Of a stretch of DNA of 64,000 bases, positions 25,967-34,093 are shown piece after piece. Under the pieces are notes generated by a model, which searched no databases, was not told the DNA's origin, and saw only the letters and a list, made by a program, of their open reading frames with translations. The first letter of the stretch is position 1. The number at the start of each line of letters is the position of its first letter. The stretch lies in assembly GCA_964389675.1 (NCBI GenBank), contig CAYMEV010000003.1:78402-142401 (forward strand). The letters run 5' to 3'. The stretch is from CAYMEV01 sp964389675 [NCBI: uncultured Candidatus Sumerlaeota bacterium] (GTDB taxonomy: Bacteria > CAYMEV01). A program made the translations under genes and the position numbers.

Positions 25967-27416
25967 CCTACCAGTCAATATCAGGTCTGTATCTGAGCTG
26001 GAGCATAAAATGAAAATTATTGCAAATCAGCTTGAATCAGACCTTATCTATGAATTCAGCCAGGAGATTGAGAACCTGTTTAAGGATAAGCACATACTTA
26101 TCAGGTTCCAGGATAAAGTTGAATTGTCCATGTTTGACAAAGAAACTGATCGTGTTGAAGAAATCTTTTCATACTCAATGGATAAAGGGGAGATAACTCT
26201 TGGAAAAGCCCCAAGCAATGATATCGTCATTATTGAAAGGTATATAAGCAGAGAGCATGCCTTTTTCAAGCTGACTGACAAAGGGGTCTTCCTTACTGAC
26301 AACGGATCAACAAATGGTACTTATATTAATGGAGTAAAAATGAATCCGAATGACCCCCAGCAGCTGAATAATGAAGATATACTGCATTTTGGGGCGCAGA
26401 AGATCAAGTTCTGCATAAAGAAAGAGGCTTCAGATGATATAAGGCTTAAATCCTCCTGTTCCGTAAGCATTGAAAGGAACAGCCCCATTATAAAACCGAT
26501 CTATAAGTCTCCGATAATGATCTGCAGATTTATCAAGAGCAATAAAAAAGTAATATTTGAGACAGACCGCTATTTTTTCTATGATATAATAAATTCGCTT
26601 CTTGGTTTTGGCGAAACTGAGGGATTTGTCTATGAAAAACCTGTAACAGAGATCGAAGAGGGCGTTTTCCTGTATCTGTTTGCACTGGTTCTTGATAAAA
26701 TCAACAGGATTCTGATACCTGAAGAGGATATTCTGGTATTTGAAAAAAAGGGCACCGGGGATGACCTTATTATCAGCGGAGAATATCTCCAGCTGGGGTT
26801 GTGTATTAATGCAAACAGGAATAAATACGGCATCAGGATATATATTGAAGGTGATTCTTTAGGCATAAAATCAAGCGTCAATAACGGATTCAGGCCTGAA
26901 ATACTCGGCATACTTTCTGCTGAACCTGTAAGCCTTGACCTGCATGCAGGCAAGGCAAGCCTTTCATACGATGAACTCAAATCCATTAATAATCAGTCCA
27001 TACTTATAATAGATAAATGGTATCTTAATTCGAGAACTCCCCAGGCGGACGATGTGATTGTCGTAAGCCAGCCTGATACGGGCATATGCTTCAGGGGGCG
27101 GGTATCAGATAATAAGAGTAAATTTCAGGTTATTATCGATCAAATATTCAAAAAGGAGAATCTATCTATGGATGAATTTGATACGGAGAAAGATAAGGTT
27201 ATCGGCAATCTTGATACAGAAATATATGTGGTGCTTGCATCAAAGAAGATTGCACTTTCTGAGCTTTCAAAGATAAAAAAGGGAGATATTCTGGATTTTG
27301 AGGGTAAAATTGATAATAAGGTGAGCCTTGTTGTCAATAAAAGCGTTTTCGCAAAGGGAGAGCTCATTGAATATGAAGGAAAGATAGGCGTTGAGATTAC
27401 CGATGTCCTTTATTAA
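25953..27416 (+). CDS. sctQ: FHA-SctQ fusion, cytoplasmic ring/sorting platform protein
   Basis: A 487-residue protein. The N-terminal part has an FHA domain (about 65-155: ITLGKAPSNDIVI, YISREHAFF, GSTNGTYINGV), with the usual Arg after Gly changed to Lys. The C-terminal part is a SctQ/FliN-type region with two SpoA folds (about 325-400 and 415-487: ETEI-like LDTEIYVVLASKKIALSEL, KKGDILDF, GKIGVEITDV). SctQ builds the cytoplasmic pods that load substrates. An FHA domain fused to SctQ is not something I know from described injectisomes; FHA is normally on SctD. It may dock to a phosphoprotein or to the FHA protein at 18905. Confidence 0.8.
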   Translation: MSRSSLPVNIRSVSELEHKMKIIANQLESDLIYEFSQEIENLFKDKHILIRFQDKVELSMFDKETDRVEEIFSYSMDKGEITLGKAPSNDIVIIERYISREHAFFKLTDKGVFLTDNGSTNGTYINGVKMNPNDPQQLNNEDILHFGAQKIKFCIKKEASDDIRLKSSCSVSIERNSPIIKPIYKSPIMICRFIKSNKKVIFETDRYFFYDIINSLLGFGETEGFVYEKPVTEIEEGVFLYLFALVLDKINRILIPEEDILVFEKKGTGDDLIISGEYLQLGLCINANRNKYGIRIYIEGDSLGIKSSVNNGFRPEILGILSAEPVSLDLHAGKASLSYDELKSINNQSILIIDKWYLNSRTPQADDVIVVSQPDTGICFRGRVSDNKSKFQVIIDQIFKKENLSMDEFDTEKDKVIGNLDTEIYVVLASKKIALSELSKIKKGDILDFEGKIDNKVSLVVNKSVFAKGELIEYEGKIGVEITDVLY

Positions 27417-27774
27417 TGTTGCAGTGGACACTGTCAATTCTGCCGGACAGCAGGATATGACTGATATATCGACTCTGGATTACGGCTCAATGCTTCTGAG
27501 AATGGTTGTCGGACTTGGCATAGTTCTGGTACTTTCATATGTTGTGCTTAAAATTATGCAGAAATATTATGGTACAAGGCTGCTTAATAAATCAAACAAG
27601 CTGATAACAGGTATTAAAGAAGTATTCAGGATTGACAGGAGAAGCTATTTTGGAATAATAAAGATCTGTGACAGTTATTATTTATTTACAAAAAGCGAAG
27701 AAGGCATTCAAAATTTACAAATCCTTGACAGAGGGGAGGTTGAGAAGTATTTAGGTGAAAATGAAGATCAATAA
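27403..27774 (+). CDS. FliO-like membrane protein
   Basis: About 123 residues. After a short N-terminal segment there is one membrane helix (about 32-52; VVGLGIVLVLSYVVLKIMQK), then a small cytoplasmic domain with ITGIKEVFRIDRRSYFGIIK and a closing YYLFTKS strand. This is the layout of FliO, which helps assemble the FliP/SctR export gate in flagella and is normally missing from injectisomes. It lies directly before sctR, the position of fliO before fliP. The start could be TTG at 27391 or ATG at 27403; both overlap the end of sctQ, and I chose the ATG. Confidence 0.7.
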   Translation: MSFINVAVDTVNSAGQQDMTDISTLDYGSMLLRMVVGLGIVLVLSYVVLKIMQKYYGTRLLNKSNKLITGIKEVFRIDRRSYFGIIKICDSYYLFTKSEEGIQNLQILDRGEVEKYLGENEDQ

Positions 27775-28522
27775 AAGAATCCTTGTTCCATTATTGTTTT
27801 TGCCAATGGTCCTGCTTAATACTGATAATATATATGCAGCAACGGAGACTGCAGGCAATCCCCTGATAATCCTTTTTGCCCTGACAGCACTGTCACTGGC
27901 GCCTTTCATTCTGATCATGATTACCTCCTTTGTCAAGATTAGCGTCGTTCTGTCACTTATAAGGAGAGCCCTCGGCCTCCAGCAGACTCCCTCAAACCAG
28001 GTCATAAACGGCCTTGCAATTATCATGAGCATTTATATAATGCTTCCTGTCGGTGTTGACATCTACCAGAGGGTCAACCCGCTTTTTGACAAGGATTATG
28101 GAAGGACGCCCCTGGTTTCCGAACAGACTGCAGGCACCCTGTTTGATGCTGTTACCCTTGCAAAGGAACCGGTCAGGGAATTTCTGATAAAGAATGCTCA
28201 CCAGAAGGAAAAGAACCTCTTCTATAGCCTGGCTCTGCAGCTTAACAGGGATAAGGGCCCGGTAAATACCATAACAGAACAGGACTTTGTTGTCCTTATA
28301 CCCGCTTTTGTGATCTCTGAGCTTAAAGAGGCATTTCAGATCGGCTTTATTATCTATATCCCATTTATCATTATAGACATGGTGGTCTCGAATATTCTTC
28401 TTGCAATGGGTATGATGATGCTTTCCCCTGTCACGGTCTCTCTGCCGTTCAAGCTTCTCCTCTTTGTGCTTGTGGACGGGTGGCTGCTGATCTCCAAGGG
28501 ATTAGTAATGGGATATTTGTGA
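27755..28522 (+). CDS. sctR: type III secretion export gate protein SctR (FliP family)
   Basis: A 255-residue export-gate subunit. A cleavable-looking signal peptide (to about residue 28, ending IYAA) is followed by helices near 35-70, then RRALGLQQTPSNQVINGLAI, the family signature. A periplasmic stretch (about 95-190) follows, then two helices near the end. FliP proteins typically have a signal peptide, whereas many SctR do not, so this gene has a flagellar flavour. The LQQxPSN wording is closer to SctR. It overlaps the FliO-like gene by 20 bases. Confidence 0.92.
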   Translation: MKMKINKRILVPLLFLPMVLLNTDNIYAATETAGNPLIILFALTALSLAPFILIMITSFVKISVVLSLIRRALGLQQTPSNQVINGLAIIMSIYIMLPVGVDIYQRVNPLFDKDYGRTPLVSEQTAGTLFDAVTLAKEPVREFLIKNAHQKEKNLFYSLALQLNRDKGPVNTITEQDFVVLIPAFVISELKEAFQIGFIIYIPFIIIDMVVSNILLAMGMMMLSPVTVSLPFKLLLFVLVDGWLLISKGLVMGYL

Positions 28523-28523
28523 T

Positions 28524-28793
28524 ATGTTTGAACAATATATATTACTGGTAAGCAGGCAGGCTTTCATGCTTATACTTATACTGTCGGCACCCCCTCTATT
28601 TGTTGCTCTTGTACTTGGCCTTTTCATCAGCATTATCCAGGCTGTTACCCAGATCCAGGATCAGAATATTACATTCGTGCCAAAGATAATTGCAGTATTT
28701 GCAATACTTGGGGCCTTGGGATACTGGCTTCTTACCCAGATCACAAGATTTTCATATATTTTATTCGATACCTTTTCCAGATACATCGGGTAA
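28524..28793 (+). CDS. sctS: type III secretion export gate protein SctS (FliQ family)
   Basis: An 89-residue protein with two membrane helices, of standard SctS/FliQ length. The loop between the helices has AVTQIQDQNITFVPKI, the invariant family signature. It is packed between sctR (one base gap) and sctT (12 bases), the universal R-S-T-U order. Confidence 0.93.
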   Translation: MFEQYILLVSRQAFMLILILSAPPLFVALVLGLFISIIQAVTQIQDQNITFVPKIIAVFAILGALGYWLLTQITRFSYILFDTFSRYIG

Positions 28794-28805
28794 TACGATT
28801 AATTA

Positions 28806-29612
28806 ATGGATGTATTACAGACATTCGTCAGCAGGCTGGGGTTCAAACTGGATGCTATAAGGGCTGTTATGATATTTGGGCTTGTATACGCAAGAATGAT
28901 GCCTATTATTGCAATGACTCCCTTTCTGGGGGGACAGCTGATCACTGCAAGGATAAAGATAGTTGTCGCATTGCTTTTGACTATTGTAATTGCCCCTTAT
29001 TTCTATATCAATGCAGGGGCGGTACCGGGCAATTATTCAGTGATCTTCTTTTTTATGAAAGAGGCTTTTATTGGCTTTGTCATAGGGTTTTATGTAAGCC
29101 TGATATACTATGCGATACAGGGGGCGGGATTCATAATTGACCAGTCAAGGGGCCAGACCCAGGGTGCAAGTTTTGATCCTTTCCTTTCAGCTCAGGTTTC
29201 AAATGTGGGTGAATACCTTAATTTGCTTTCAATTGTATTATTCTTCATTATCAACGGGCACCTCATTTTCATCAATGAGGTCAGCAGGAGCTATTTTATC
29301 ATTCCTGTAGATAGTTTTCCTCCCTTTCAGTACCTGCACCTGATGACCATATTAAAATTTTCATCCAGTTTTTTCGTAATTGCAGTAAGGCTGTCAATTC
29401 CGGTGCTTCTTGTGATATTATCCGTGGATATTCTTATGGGGATAGTAAATAAGCTTGCCGCGAGCGTAAATGTATTTTTTATAAGCATGCCTCTCAAGGC
29501 TTTTATCGGGATCCTTATATTCCTGATAGCATTGCCTGTCTATTTTAGTGAGATAAAGGATATACTGCTTACTATAATAGAGCATATCAAGACATTTCTG
29601 GGAATATTGTAA
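28806..29612 (+). CDS. sctT: type III secretion export gate protein SctT (FliR family)
   Basis: A 268-residue membrane protein with about six to eight hydrophobic segments. RMMPIIAMTPFLGGQLITAR near the N-terminus and KEAFIGFVIGFYVSLIYYAI, followed by GAGFIIDQSRGQTQGASFDP, are the conserved blocks. It completes the SctR5S4T1 export gate. Its stop overlaps the start of sctU by one base. No obvious ribosome site precedes its ATG, so it may rely on coupling to sctS. Confidence 0.93.
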   Translation: MDVLQTFVSRLGFKLDAIRAVMIFGLVYARMMPIIAMTPFLGGQLITARIKIVVALLLTIVIAPYFYINAGAVPGNYSVIFFFMKEAFIGFVIGFYVSLIYYAIQGAGFIIDQSRGQTQGASFDPFLSAQVSNVGEYLNLLSIVLFFIINGHLIFINEVSRSYFIIPVDSFPPFQYLHLMTILKFSSSFFVIAVRLSIPVLLVILSVDILMGIVNKLAASVNVFFISMPLKAFIGILIFLIALPVYFSEIKDILLTIIEHIKTFLGIL

Positions 29613-30664
29613 TGGCCGGGGATAAAACAGAACAACCGACTGATCATAAGCTGAAAGAACAGAGAAAAAAGGGGAATATCTCCAAGGGAAAGGATATTGT
29701 AGGCGCACTCCAGTTTGTTATCGGATTTACAATCATATATTTTACTCTGGGTACTCTTGGGGAGAACTTCATCGTTCTTCTCAGGAAATACTTTGACTTT
29801 AATGTTTATATGCCATTTCAGCCCAGCGCAGTCGATTTTTTCCTTCAGGATACCATAGCCTTTGTTTTAATAAATGTAATACCGCTTTTTGCAGTAGTAC
29901 TGCTTATAGGAGTGTTTGCCAACTATTTCCAGGTCGGCAGTCTCTTTACCATTGAACCTGTTAAACCGCAGTTTAAGAGGCTGAATCCGATCCAGGGCTT
30001 TAAAAATATGTTTAAGGTAAGCTCTCTTTTTGAGCTTTTTAAGAATATACTCAAGATCTCGCTATCCTTCTTTGTGTTTTATAAATCAATCAGGGGGGAA
30101 CTGGGGGTTATACTCAATTATCTAAGGATAGAACCCCTGATCGCCTACCGCCATTTCAGCAAAGTCCTTTATCTTATAGTTTTCAAAATTTCTTTGATAT
30201 ATATTATAATTTCAATTATTGATTATGTATTTCAGAAAAAGCAGTTTATGAAACAGATGAAGATGTCAAAACAGGAAGTGAAGGATGAATACAAGCAGCT
30301 TGAAGGGGACCCCCAGGTAAAAGGGCAGAGACAGCAGTTATATCAGGAGATTGGCCAGCATAATATGGTTCAGGATGTCAAAAATGCATCCGTTGTCGTA
30401 GTAAACCCTGATGAGATTGCAATAGCCCTGACATATAATAATAAGACGATGAATGCTCCCAGGATTACAGCAAAAGGCAGGAATGAAATAGCTAAATCTA
30501 TCAGGGAGATAGCAAAAGAATACAATATACCAATAGTCACAAATATCAATCTTGCTCATTCGCTGCTTGAGCTTGACCTCGGGCAGGACGTCCCCGAAAG
30601 CCTATACGAGGCCGTAGCTGAAGTGTTAAGGTATGTTCATGAGCTTGCCAGAGAGGAAGAGTAA
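29612..30664 (+). CDS. sctU: type III secretion switch protein SctU (FlhB family) with variant cleavage motif
   Basis: A 350-residue protein with four membrane helices (about 30-210) and a cytoplasmic domain (about 215-350). The start (GDKTEQPTDHKLKEQRKKGN) and VKDEYKQLEGDPQVKGQRQQ are diagnostic. The self-cleaving motif, normally NPTH, reads NPDE (N265, P266, D267, E268). The cut Asn-Pro bond is kept, but Thr and His are replaced by two acidic residues. The following strand (IAIALTYNNKTMNAPRITAK) is normal. Cleavage efficiency may be altered. SctV/FlhA, usually nearby, is not in this window. Confidence 0.93.
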   Translation: MAGDKTEQPTDHKLKEQRKKGNISKGKDIVGALQFVIGFTIIYFTLGTLGENFIVLLRKYFDFNVYMPFQPSAVDFFLQDTIAFVLINVIPLFAVVLLIGVFANYFQVGSLFTIEPVKPQFKRLNPIQGFKNMFKVSSLFELFKNILKISLSFFVFYKSIRGELGVILNYLRIEPLIAYRHFSKVLYLIVFKISLIYIIISIIDYVFQKKQFMKQMKMSKQEVKDEYKQLEGDPQVKGQRQQLYQEIGQHNMVQDVKNASVVVVNPDEIAIALTYNNKTMNAPRITAKGRNEIAKSIREIAKEYNIPIVTNINLAHSLLELDLGQDVPESLYEAVAEVLRYVHELAREEE

Positions 30665-31423
30665 ATGGAAAATGAGCCTTTATTCTCCTTCTATGATCCC
30701 CTGAGCGCTTTTACTGCTCCTGATCAGCATTACTGGAATATATACTCAAGCATAATGCTTGACAGCTCAATTGAGGGATATACAGATAAAAAGGAATCAA
30801 TTGTCAGGGAGCTTAACCTGGTTTCAGCCTTTGACTATGAGGATGCCCATATAAGAAAGCTTAATGACAGCCTTTATATATCCCCGATATATCTGAATGT
30901 ATTCCTGAAGTCAGGCAAAGACGGCGGAAGAGAGATAGAGAATATCTTTCCGAAGATGATAGATACATTAAGAAAGGTCAAGAGCACACAGAATATCTCC
31001 TCAATATACCACAATGACTGGTATGTGCATCAGATCGATATTGATGTCAAAGAACCGTTCTCAATGCTCCTGATGGGAACGGAGAAGGAGATTGAAAACA
31101 GGATGCCTGATCTGAAAGGAAGGCCTGATACTGATGACATGCATCTGTTGATCAAGCATTCAGAAGCAAGGAAGAGGCTTGTCCATGCTGCTGAAATTAT
31201 AGAAAAGAGGCCGAGAAAAAGCCTTCACATACTGAAAAACATCATATCCGTACTTGATCTGCTGAATGAATTTGATGAGAGAAGCCTTATAAGAATTCCA
31301 CTGGAAAATATCAATAATATCTCCAGGGTCTACAGCGGCCGAAAAATCAGGATATCTGATGCAGTCAAAGCCCTGAAGAAGCTTGATAATGACGAGATAC
31401 TGGATTTCCTGGATTATTTTTAG
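30665..31423 (+). CDS. unrecognised protein at the end of the secretion operon
   Basis: A 252-residue soluble protein that I do not recognise. It starts directly after the sctU stop with a GAGGAAGAG ribosome site inside sctU. There are no cysteines, no membrane helix and no signal peptide. The N-terminal 140 residues are mixed alpha/beta with several aromatic residues (FSFYDPLSAFTAPDQHYW). The C-terminal third is helical and charged, ending in EILDFLDYF. Tight coupling suggests a role with the secretion machine (chaperone, gatekeeper or substrate), but nothing in the sequence proves this. Confidence 0.6.
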   Translation: MENEPLFSFYDPLSAFTAPDQHYWNIYSSIMLDSSIEGYTDKKESIVRELNLVSAFDYEDAHIRKLNDSLYISPIYLNVFLKSGKDGGREIENIFPKMIDTLRKVKSTQNISSIYHNDWYVHQIDIDVKEPFSMLLMGTEKEIENRMPDLKGRPDTDDMHLLIKHSEARKRLVHAAEIIEKRPRKSLHILKNIISVLDLLNEFDERSLIRIPLENINNISRVYSGRKIRISDAVKALKKLDNDEILDFLDYF

Positions 31424-31428
31424 GCCTT

Positions 31429-32319
31429 ATGAAGATAAGTGTTATTATCCCGACCTACAACAGGGCAGTGCTCCTGAGGGAGGCAGTCCTGTCAGTGATC
31501 AGGCAGACTCTCCAGGACAGGGAGATAATCATTGTTGATGACGGCTCTACTGATAACACATGTGATCATATCAGGGACCTGATAGACAGATACAGGTTTA
31601 TCAGGTATATCAGTCTGCCTGTCAATAAGGGAGTATCCCATGCAAGGAATACAGGCATCAGTAACTCATGCGGAGAATACCTGGCATTCCTTGATTCTGA
31701 TGACAGCTGGAGGAAAAGGAAACTTGAAATACAGCTTAAGGAAATGGTATCCTCAAGATTTAAGATCAGTTATACCAATGAGCGCTGGATAATGAACGGA
31801 TCATTTAAGAACCAGGGCAGGAGGCATAAAAAATTCACAGGGGACATTTTCAGCCATGCAATCAGATTATGCATGGTGAGCCCTTCATCAGTCATGTTTG
31901 AAAGGAGCGTATTTGAAAAAGCAGGCTGTTTCAATGAAGATCTGCCTGTTGCTGAGGATTATGAAATGTTCATCAGGGCCTCCATTTTCTATGAATTCCT
32001 GTATGTGGATAACCCTCTGGTAATAAAATATGGAGGGCATGATGACCAGCTTTCAAGATCAAAAAGCATGATGGATACATACAGGATAAAAGCATTGGAG
32101 AATATTTTCAGGCAATACAAAAAGGATTTGTCTCAGGACAGGGAACTGCTGCTTTTACAGGAGATCATCAGGAAGTCAAACATAGTATCAAACGGTGCAT
32201 ATAAGAGGCGAAATAACGCTCTCGGCCTCATGTATTTGCTGAAAAGCCTGAAATATCAGCTAAAAGAGCAAAAGATCCCCAATGGAGGGAATAATATAAA
32301 TACATCAGCTGCAGTATAA
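31429..32319 (+). CDS. family 2 glycosyltransferase
   Basis: A 296-residue inverting GT-A glycosyltransferase, cytoplasmic or peripheral. The start ISVIIPTYNRAVLLREAVLS, DDGSTDNT near residue 37 and the metal-binding FLDSDDSWRK near 88 define the family. Acceptor-side EDYEMFIRAS supplies the probable base. It begins five bases after the unknown gene that ends the secretion operon and may be cotranscribed, although a functional link to secretion is not evident. Sugar and acceptor are unknown. Confidence 0.85.
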   Translation: MKISVIIPTYNRAVLLREAVLSVIRQTLQDREIIIVDDGSTDNTCDHIRDLIDRYRFIRYISLPVNKGVSHARNTGISNSCGEYLAFLDSDDSWRKRKLEIQLKEMVSSRFKISYTNERWIMNGSFKNQGRRHKKFTGDIFSHAIRLCMVSPSSVMFERSVFEKAGCFNEDLPVAEDYEMFIRASIFYEFLYVDNPLVIKYGGHDDQLSRSKSMMDTYRIKALENIFRQYKKDLSQDRELLLLQEIIRKSNIVSNGAYKRRNNALGLMYLLKSLKYQLKEQKIPNGGNNINTSAAV

Positions 32320-32371
32320 GCCTGTTTGATGAACCAGCTTTCATAAAAGAATATTATCAGGCAATTTTCAT

Positions 32372-32400
32372 TTGCAATATGGTCAAATATGAAGTATAAA
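32372..32400 (+). promoter_or_regulatory. promoter for the FHA-GGDEF gene
   Basis: TTGCAA (32372-32377), 17 bases, TATAAA (32395-32400), in the 134-base gap before the start at 32454. It has the same TTGCAA -35 as the promoters at 6682 and 18818. Confidence 0.5.
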
Positions 32401-32453
32401 TTCCCTGTGTATGGAGGGGACATAACCTGGAAAGAAAAGGAATATGAAAATCA

Positions 32454-33410
32454 ATGCAGGATAAAAAACAGGACAGGAAGAAAGAAGGGCTGGTTGAAGG
32501 CTTAGATAAGAACAGCCTATCAGGCTCTCTGTATTCCGATAAGACGATCAGGCTGGATAATGCTGAGTTTCAGGACCTTATAAGCCCCGTCTTCAGAGGC
32601 TCTCTTCTTGTTATATCAGGTGCATCTGCTGATATTGGAAATCATATGCTTGTAGAATACCCTGTTGTTATAGGCAGGGATGCTGCAGGACTGCCTCTGC
32701 ATGACGGCCGTATCTCAAGGCGCCATGTCATGGTCGAGCCTTCTGAAGGCAGGTATTATGTGCGTGATCTTGGTTCAACGAATGGTACCTGCCTGAATGG
32801 ACAGATACTCAAAGATAAGACCGAACTGCAGAACGGGGACAGGATTGTCCTAGGGCATACCATTATAAAATTTATGCTGATTGATGAGACAGAGGCACGT
32901 TATCTAAGGGATATACAGCATCTTGCAGGTATTGACAGCCTGACAGGACTCCCTGCCAAGCACCGTTTTGATTCATTATTACAGGAGGCAATACGGACTG
33001 CTCTTGCCAAAGATCTATCACTTTCTGTCATGATGATGGATATGGATGGCTTAAAATCCATAAATGACAAACACGGACATCATATGGGAGCTCATACCAT
33101 AAGCAGGGTAGGAGGAATAATAGGAAGGGTTGTCGAGGGTATAGGGGAGGCTTCCAGGTTCGGCGGCGATGAGTTCTGCGCCATGTTCCCCAATATTGGC
33201 ATTGCTGAAGCAATGAAGATTGGTGAACAGATACGCCTTGAGGTTGAGAAGAATGAATATAAGCTTAAGGATACATCAGTCAGGGCAACTATAAGCATAG
33301 GTGTCGCTGAACTGTCTGAAAATATTAAGAATGAGAATGACCTGCTTTCCCTGGCAGACCAGGCCCTTTACCGTTCCAAGGAAAAGGGCCGTAATAATGT
33401 CAGCGACTGA
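32454..33410 (+). CDS. FHA-domain diguanylate cyclase
   Basis: A 318-residue cytoplasmic protein. The FHA domain (about 60-140: VVIGRDAAGLPL, ISRRHVMV, GSTNGTCLN) keeps the phosphothreonine-binding residues. The GGDEF domain (about 155-315) has an intact active site (SRFGGDEFCAMF near residue 237) and MDMDGLKSINDKHGH, so it should make cyclic di-GMP. The inhibitory RxxD site is not obvious. An FHA-GGDEF pair implies that c-di-GMP production is controlled by a phosphorylated partner. It has its own promoter downstream of the secretion operon. Confidence 0.9.
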   Translation: MQDKKQDRKKEGLVEGLDKNSLSGSLYSDKTIRLDNAEFQDLISPVFRGSLLVISGASADIGNHMLVEYPVVIGRDAAGLPLHDGRISRRHVMVEPSEGRYYVRDLGSTNGTCLNGQILKDKTELQNGDRIVLGHTIIKFMLIDETEARYLRDIQHLAGIDSLTGLPAKHRFDSLLQEAIRTALAKDLSLSVMMMDMDGLKSINDKHGHHMGAHTISRVGGIIGRVVEGIGEASRFGGDEFCAMFPNIGIAEAMKIGEQIRLEVEKNEYKLKDTSVRATISIGVAELSENIKNENDLLSLADQALYRSKEKGRNNVSD

Positions 33411-33593
33411 TAAATACCTTAAATATTATTAACAGGCTGAAACCATCAGATCAAGGACAACAGGAACAAAGGCTTCTCATGAATCCTTGCCGGGCCAATT
33501 TATGTTTTGAATAATTCTGGGGAAGCTGTATTATATTCATAAGGCATTTTTTATTTCATTATTGCCTTAATATCTAAAAAAGGAGGCTGGAAA

Positions 33594-34037
33594 CTGAAAG
33601 CACGCTTAATATTATTTCTCCATGTTTTTATTATCCTGTTCCTGATTGCAGGGCTTTTCTCTTCGTGCAGCAAGAAAGGAAAGGAGAATGCAGGGCTGAT
33701 CAGCCTGATCGAAAAGGTGGAGCAGCTGGGGGATGAAGCAAAGATCCGTAAGATCAAGGCTGCCTCAGCGATCTATACAGCCGAGACTGGAAAACGCCCT
33801 TCAACTGTGGATGAGCTTGTTGAAGGCGGATACCTCGAACCGCATGATATCATAGACCATTACGGCAATAAGCTGGGACTTTCATCAGATTCATTACAGC
33901 CCGGCATGTATGATTCAGTTTCATCTGTGGTCAAGAAATGCAGTAACTGCGGAAATACTGTATCTGCTGATTCAAAACCAGGTGATAAGTGTCCGTATTG
34001 CGGTGTTACCTGGGGCTATGAGAAACAGAATTTTTAG
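33594..34037 (+). CDS. lipoprotein with pseudopilin-like segment and C-terminal zinc ribbon
   Basis: About 147 residues if translation begins at the CTG at 33594, seven bases after a strong AGGAGG (33581-33586). No ATG, GTG or TTG offers an equally good site. An ATG inside the frame (33717) would remove the signal sequence. The CTG start gives a clear lipoprotein signal with lipobox LFSSC (C25). The middle (IRKIKAASAIYTAETGKRPS, then VDELVEGGYLEP) resembles the type II secretion pseudopilin GspG. The end has CSNCG and CPYCG, a rubredoxin-like zinc ribbon, which is odd outside the cytoplasm. Function unknown. Confidence 0.6.
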   Translation: MKARLILFLHVFIILFLIAGLFSSCSKKGKENAGLISLIEKVEQLGDEAKIRKIKAASAIYTAETGKRPSTVDELVEGGYLEPHDIIDHYGNKLGLSSDSLQPGMYDSVSSVVKKCSNCGNTVSADSKPGDKCPYCGVTWGYEKQNF

Positions 34038-34064
34038 GGAATGACTCAAAAGCGGCGCAAAAGG

Positions 34065-34093
34065 GACGCAAAAGGGACGGTTCTTTTTGCGTC
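34065..34093. repeat. GACGCAAAA inverted repeat, REP-like
   Basis: GACGCAAAA (34065-34073) pairs exactly with TTTTGCGTC (34085-34093) around an 11-base loop. It lies in a 244-base gap that also has repeated AAAAGGGAC words and a later AAAAGGGGACATTTC. Such GGGACGGTTC/TTTTGCGTC words are familiar from dispersed intergenic repeats in other bacteria. There is no T-run, so it is not a classical terminator. Confidence 0.45.

Noticed and set aside
18905-30664. Reading the operon as an ordinary flagellar cluster
   Set aside because: SctJ is a short lipoprotein (C20), unlike FliF, and an SctI-type inner rod is present. No flagellin, hook, FlhA or FliM-type gene is in the window.
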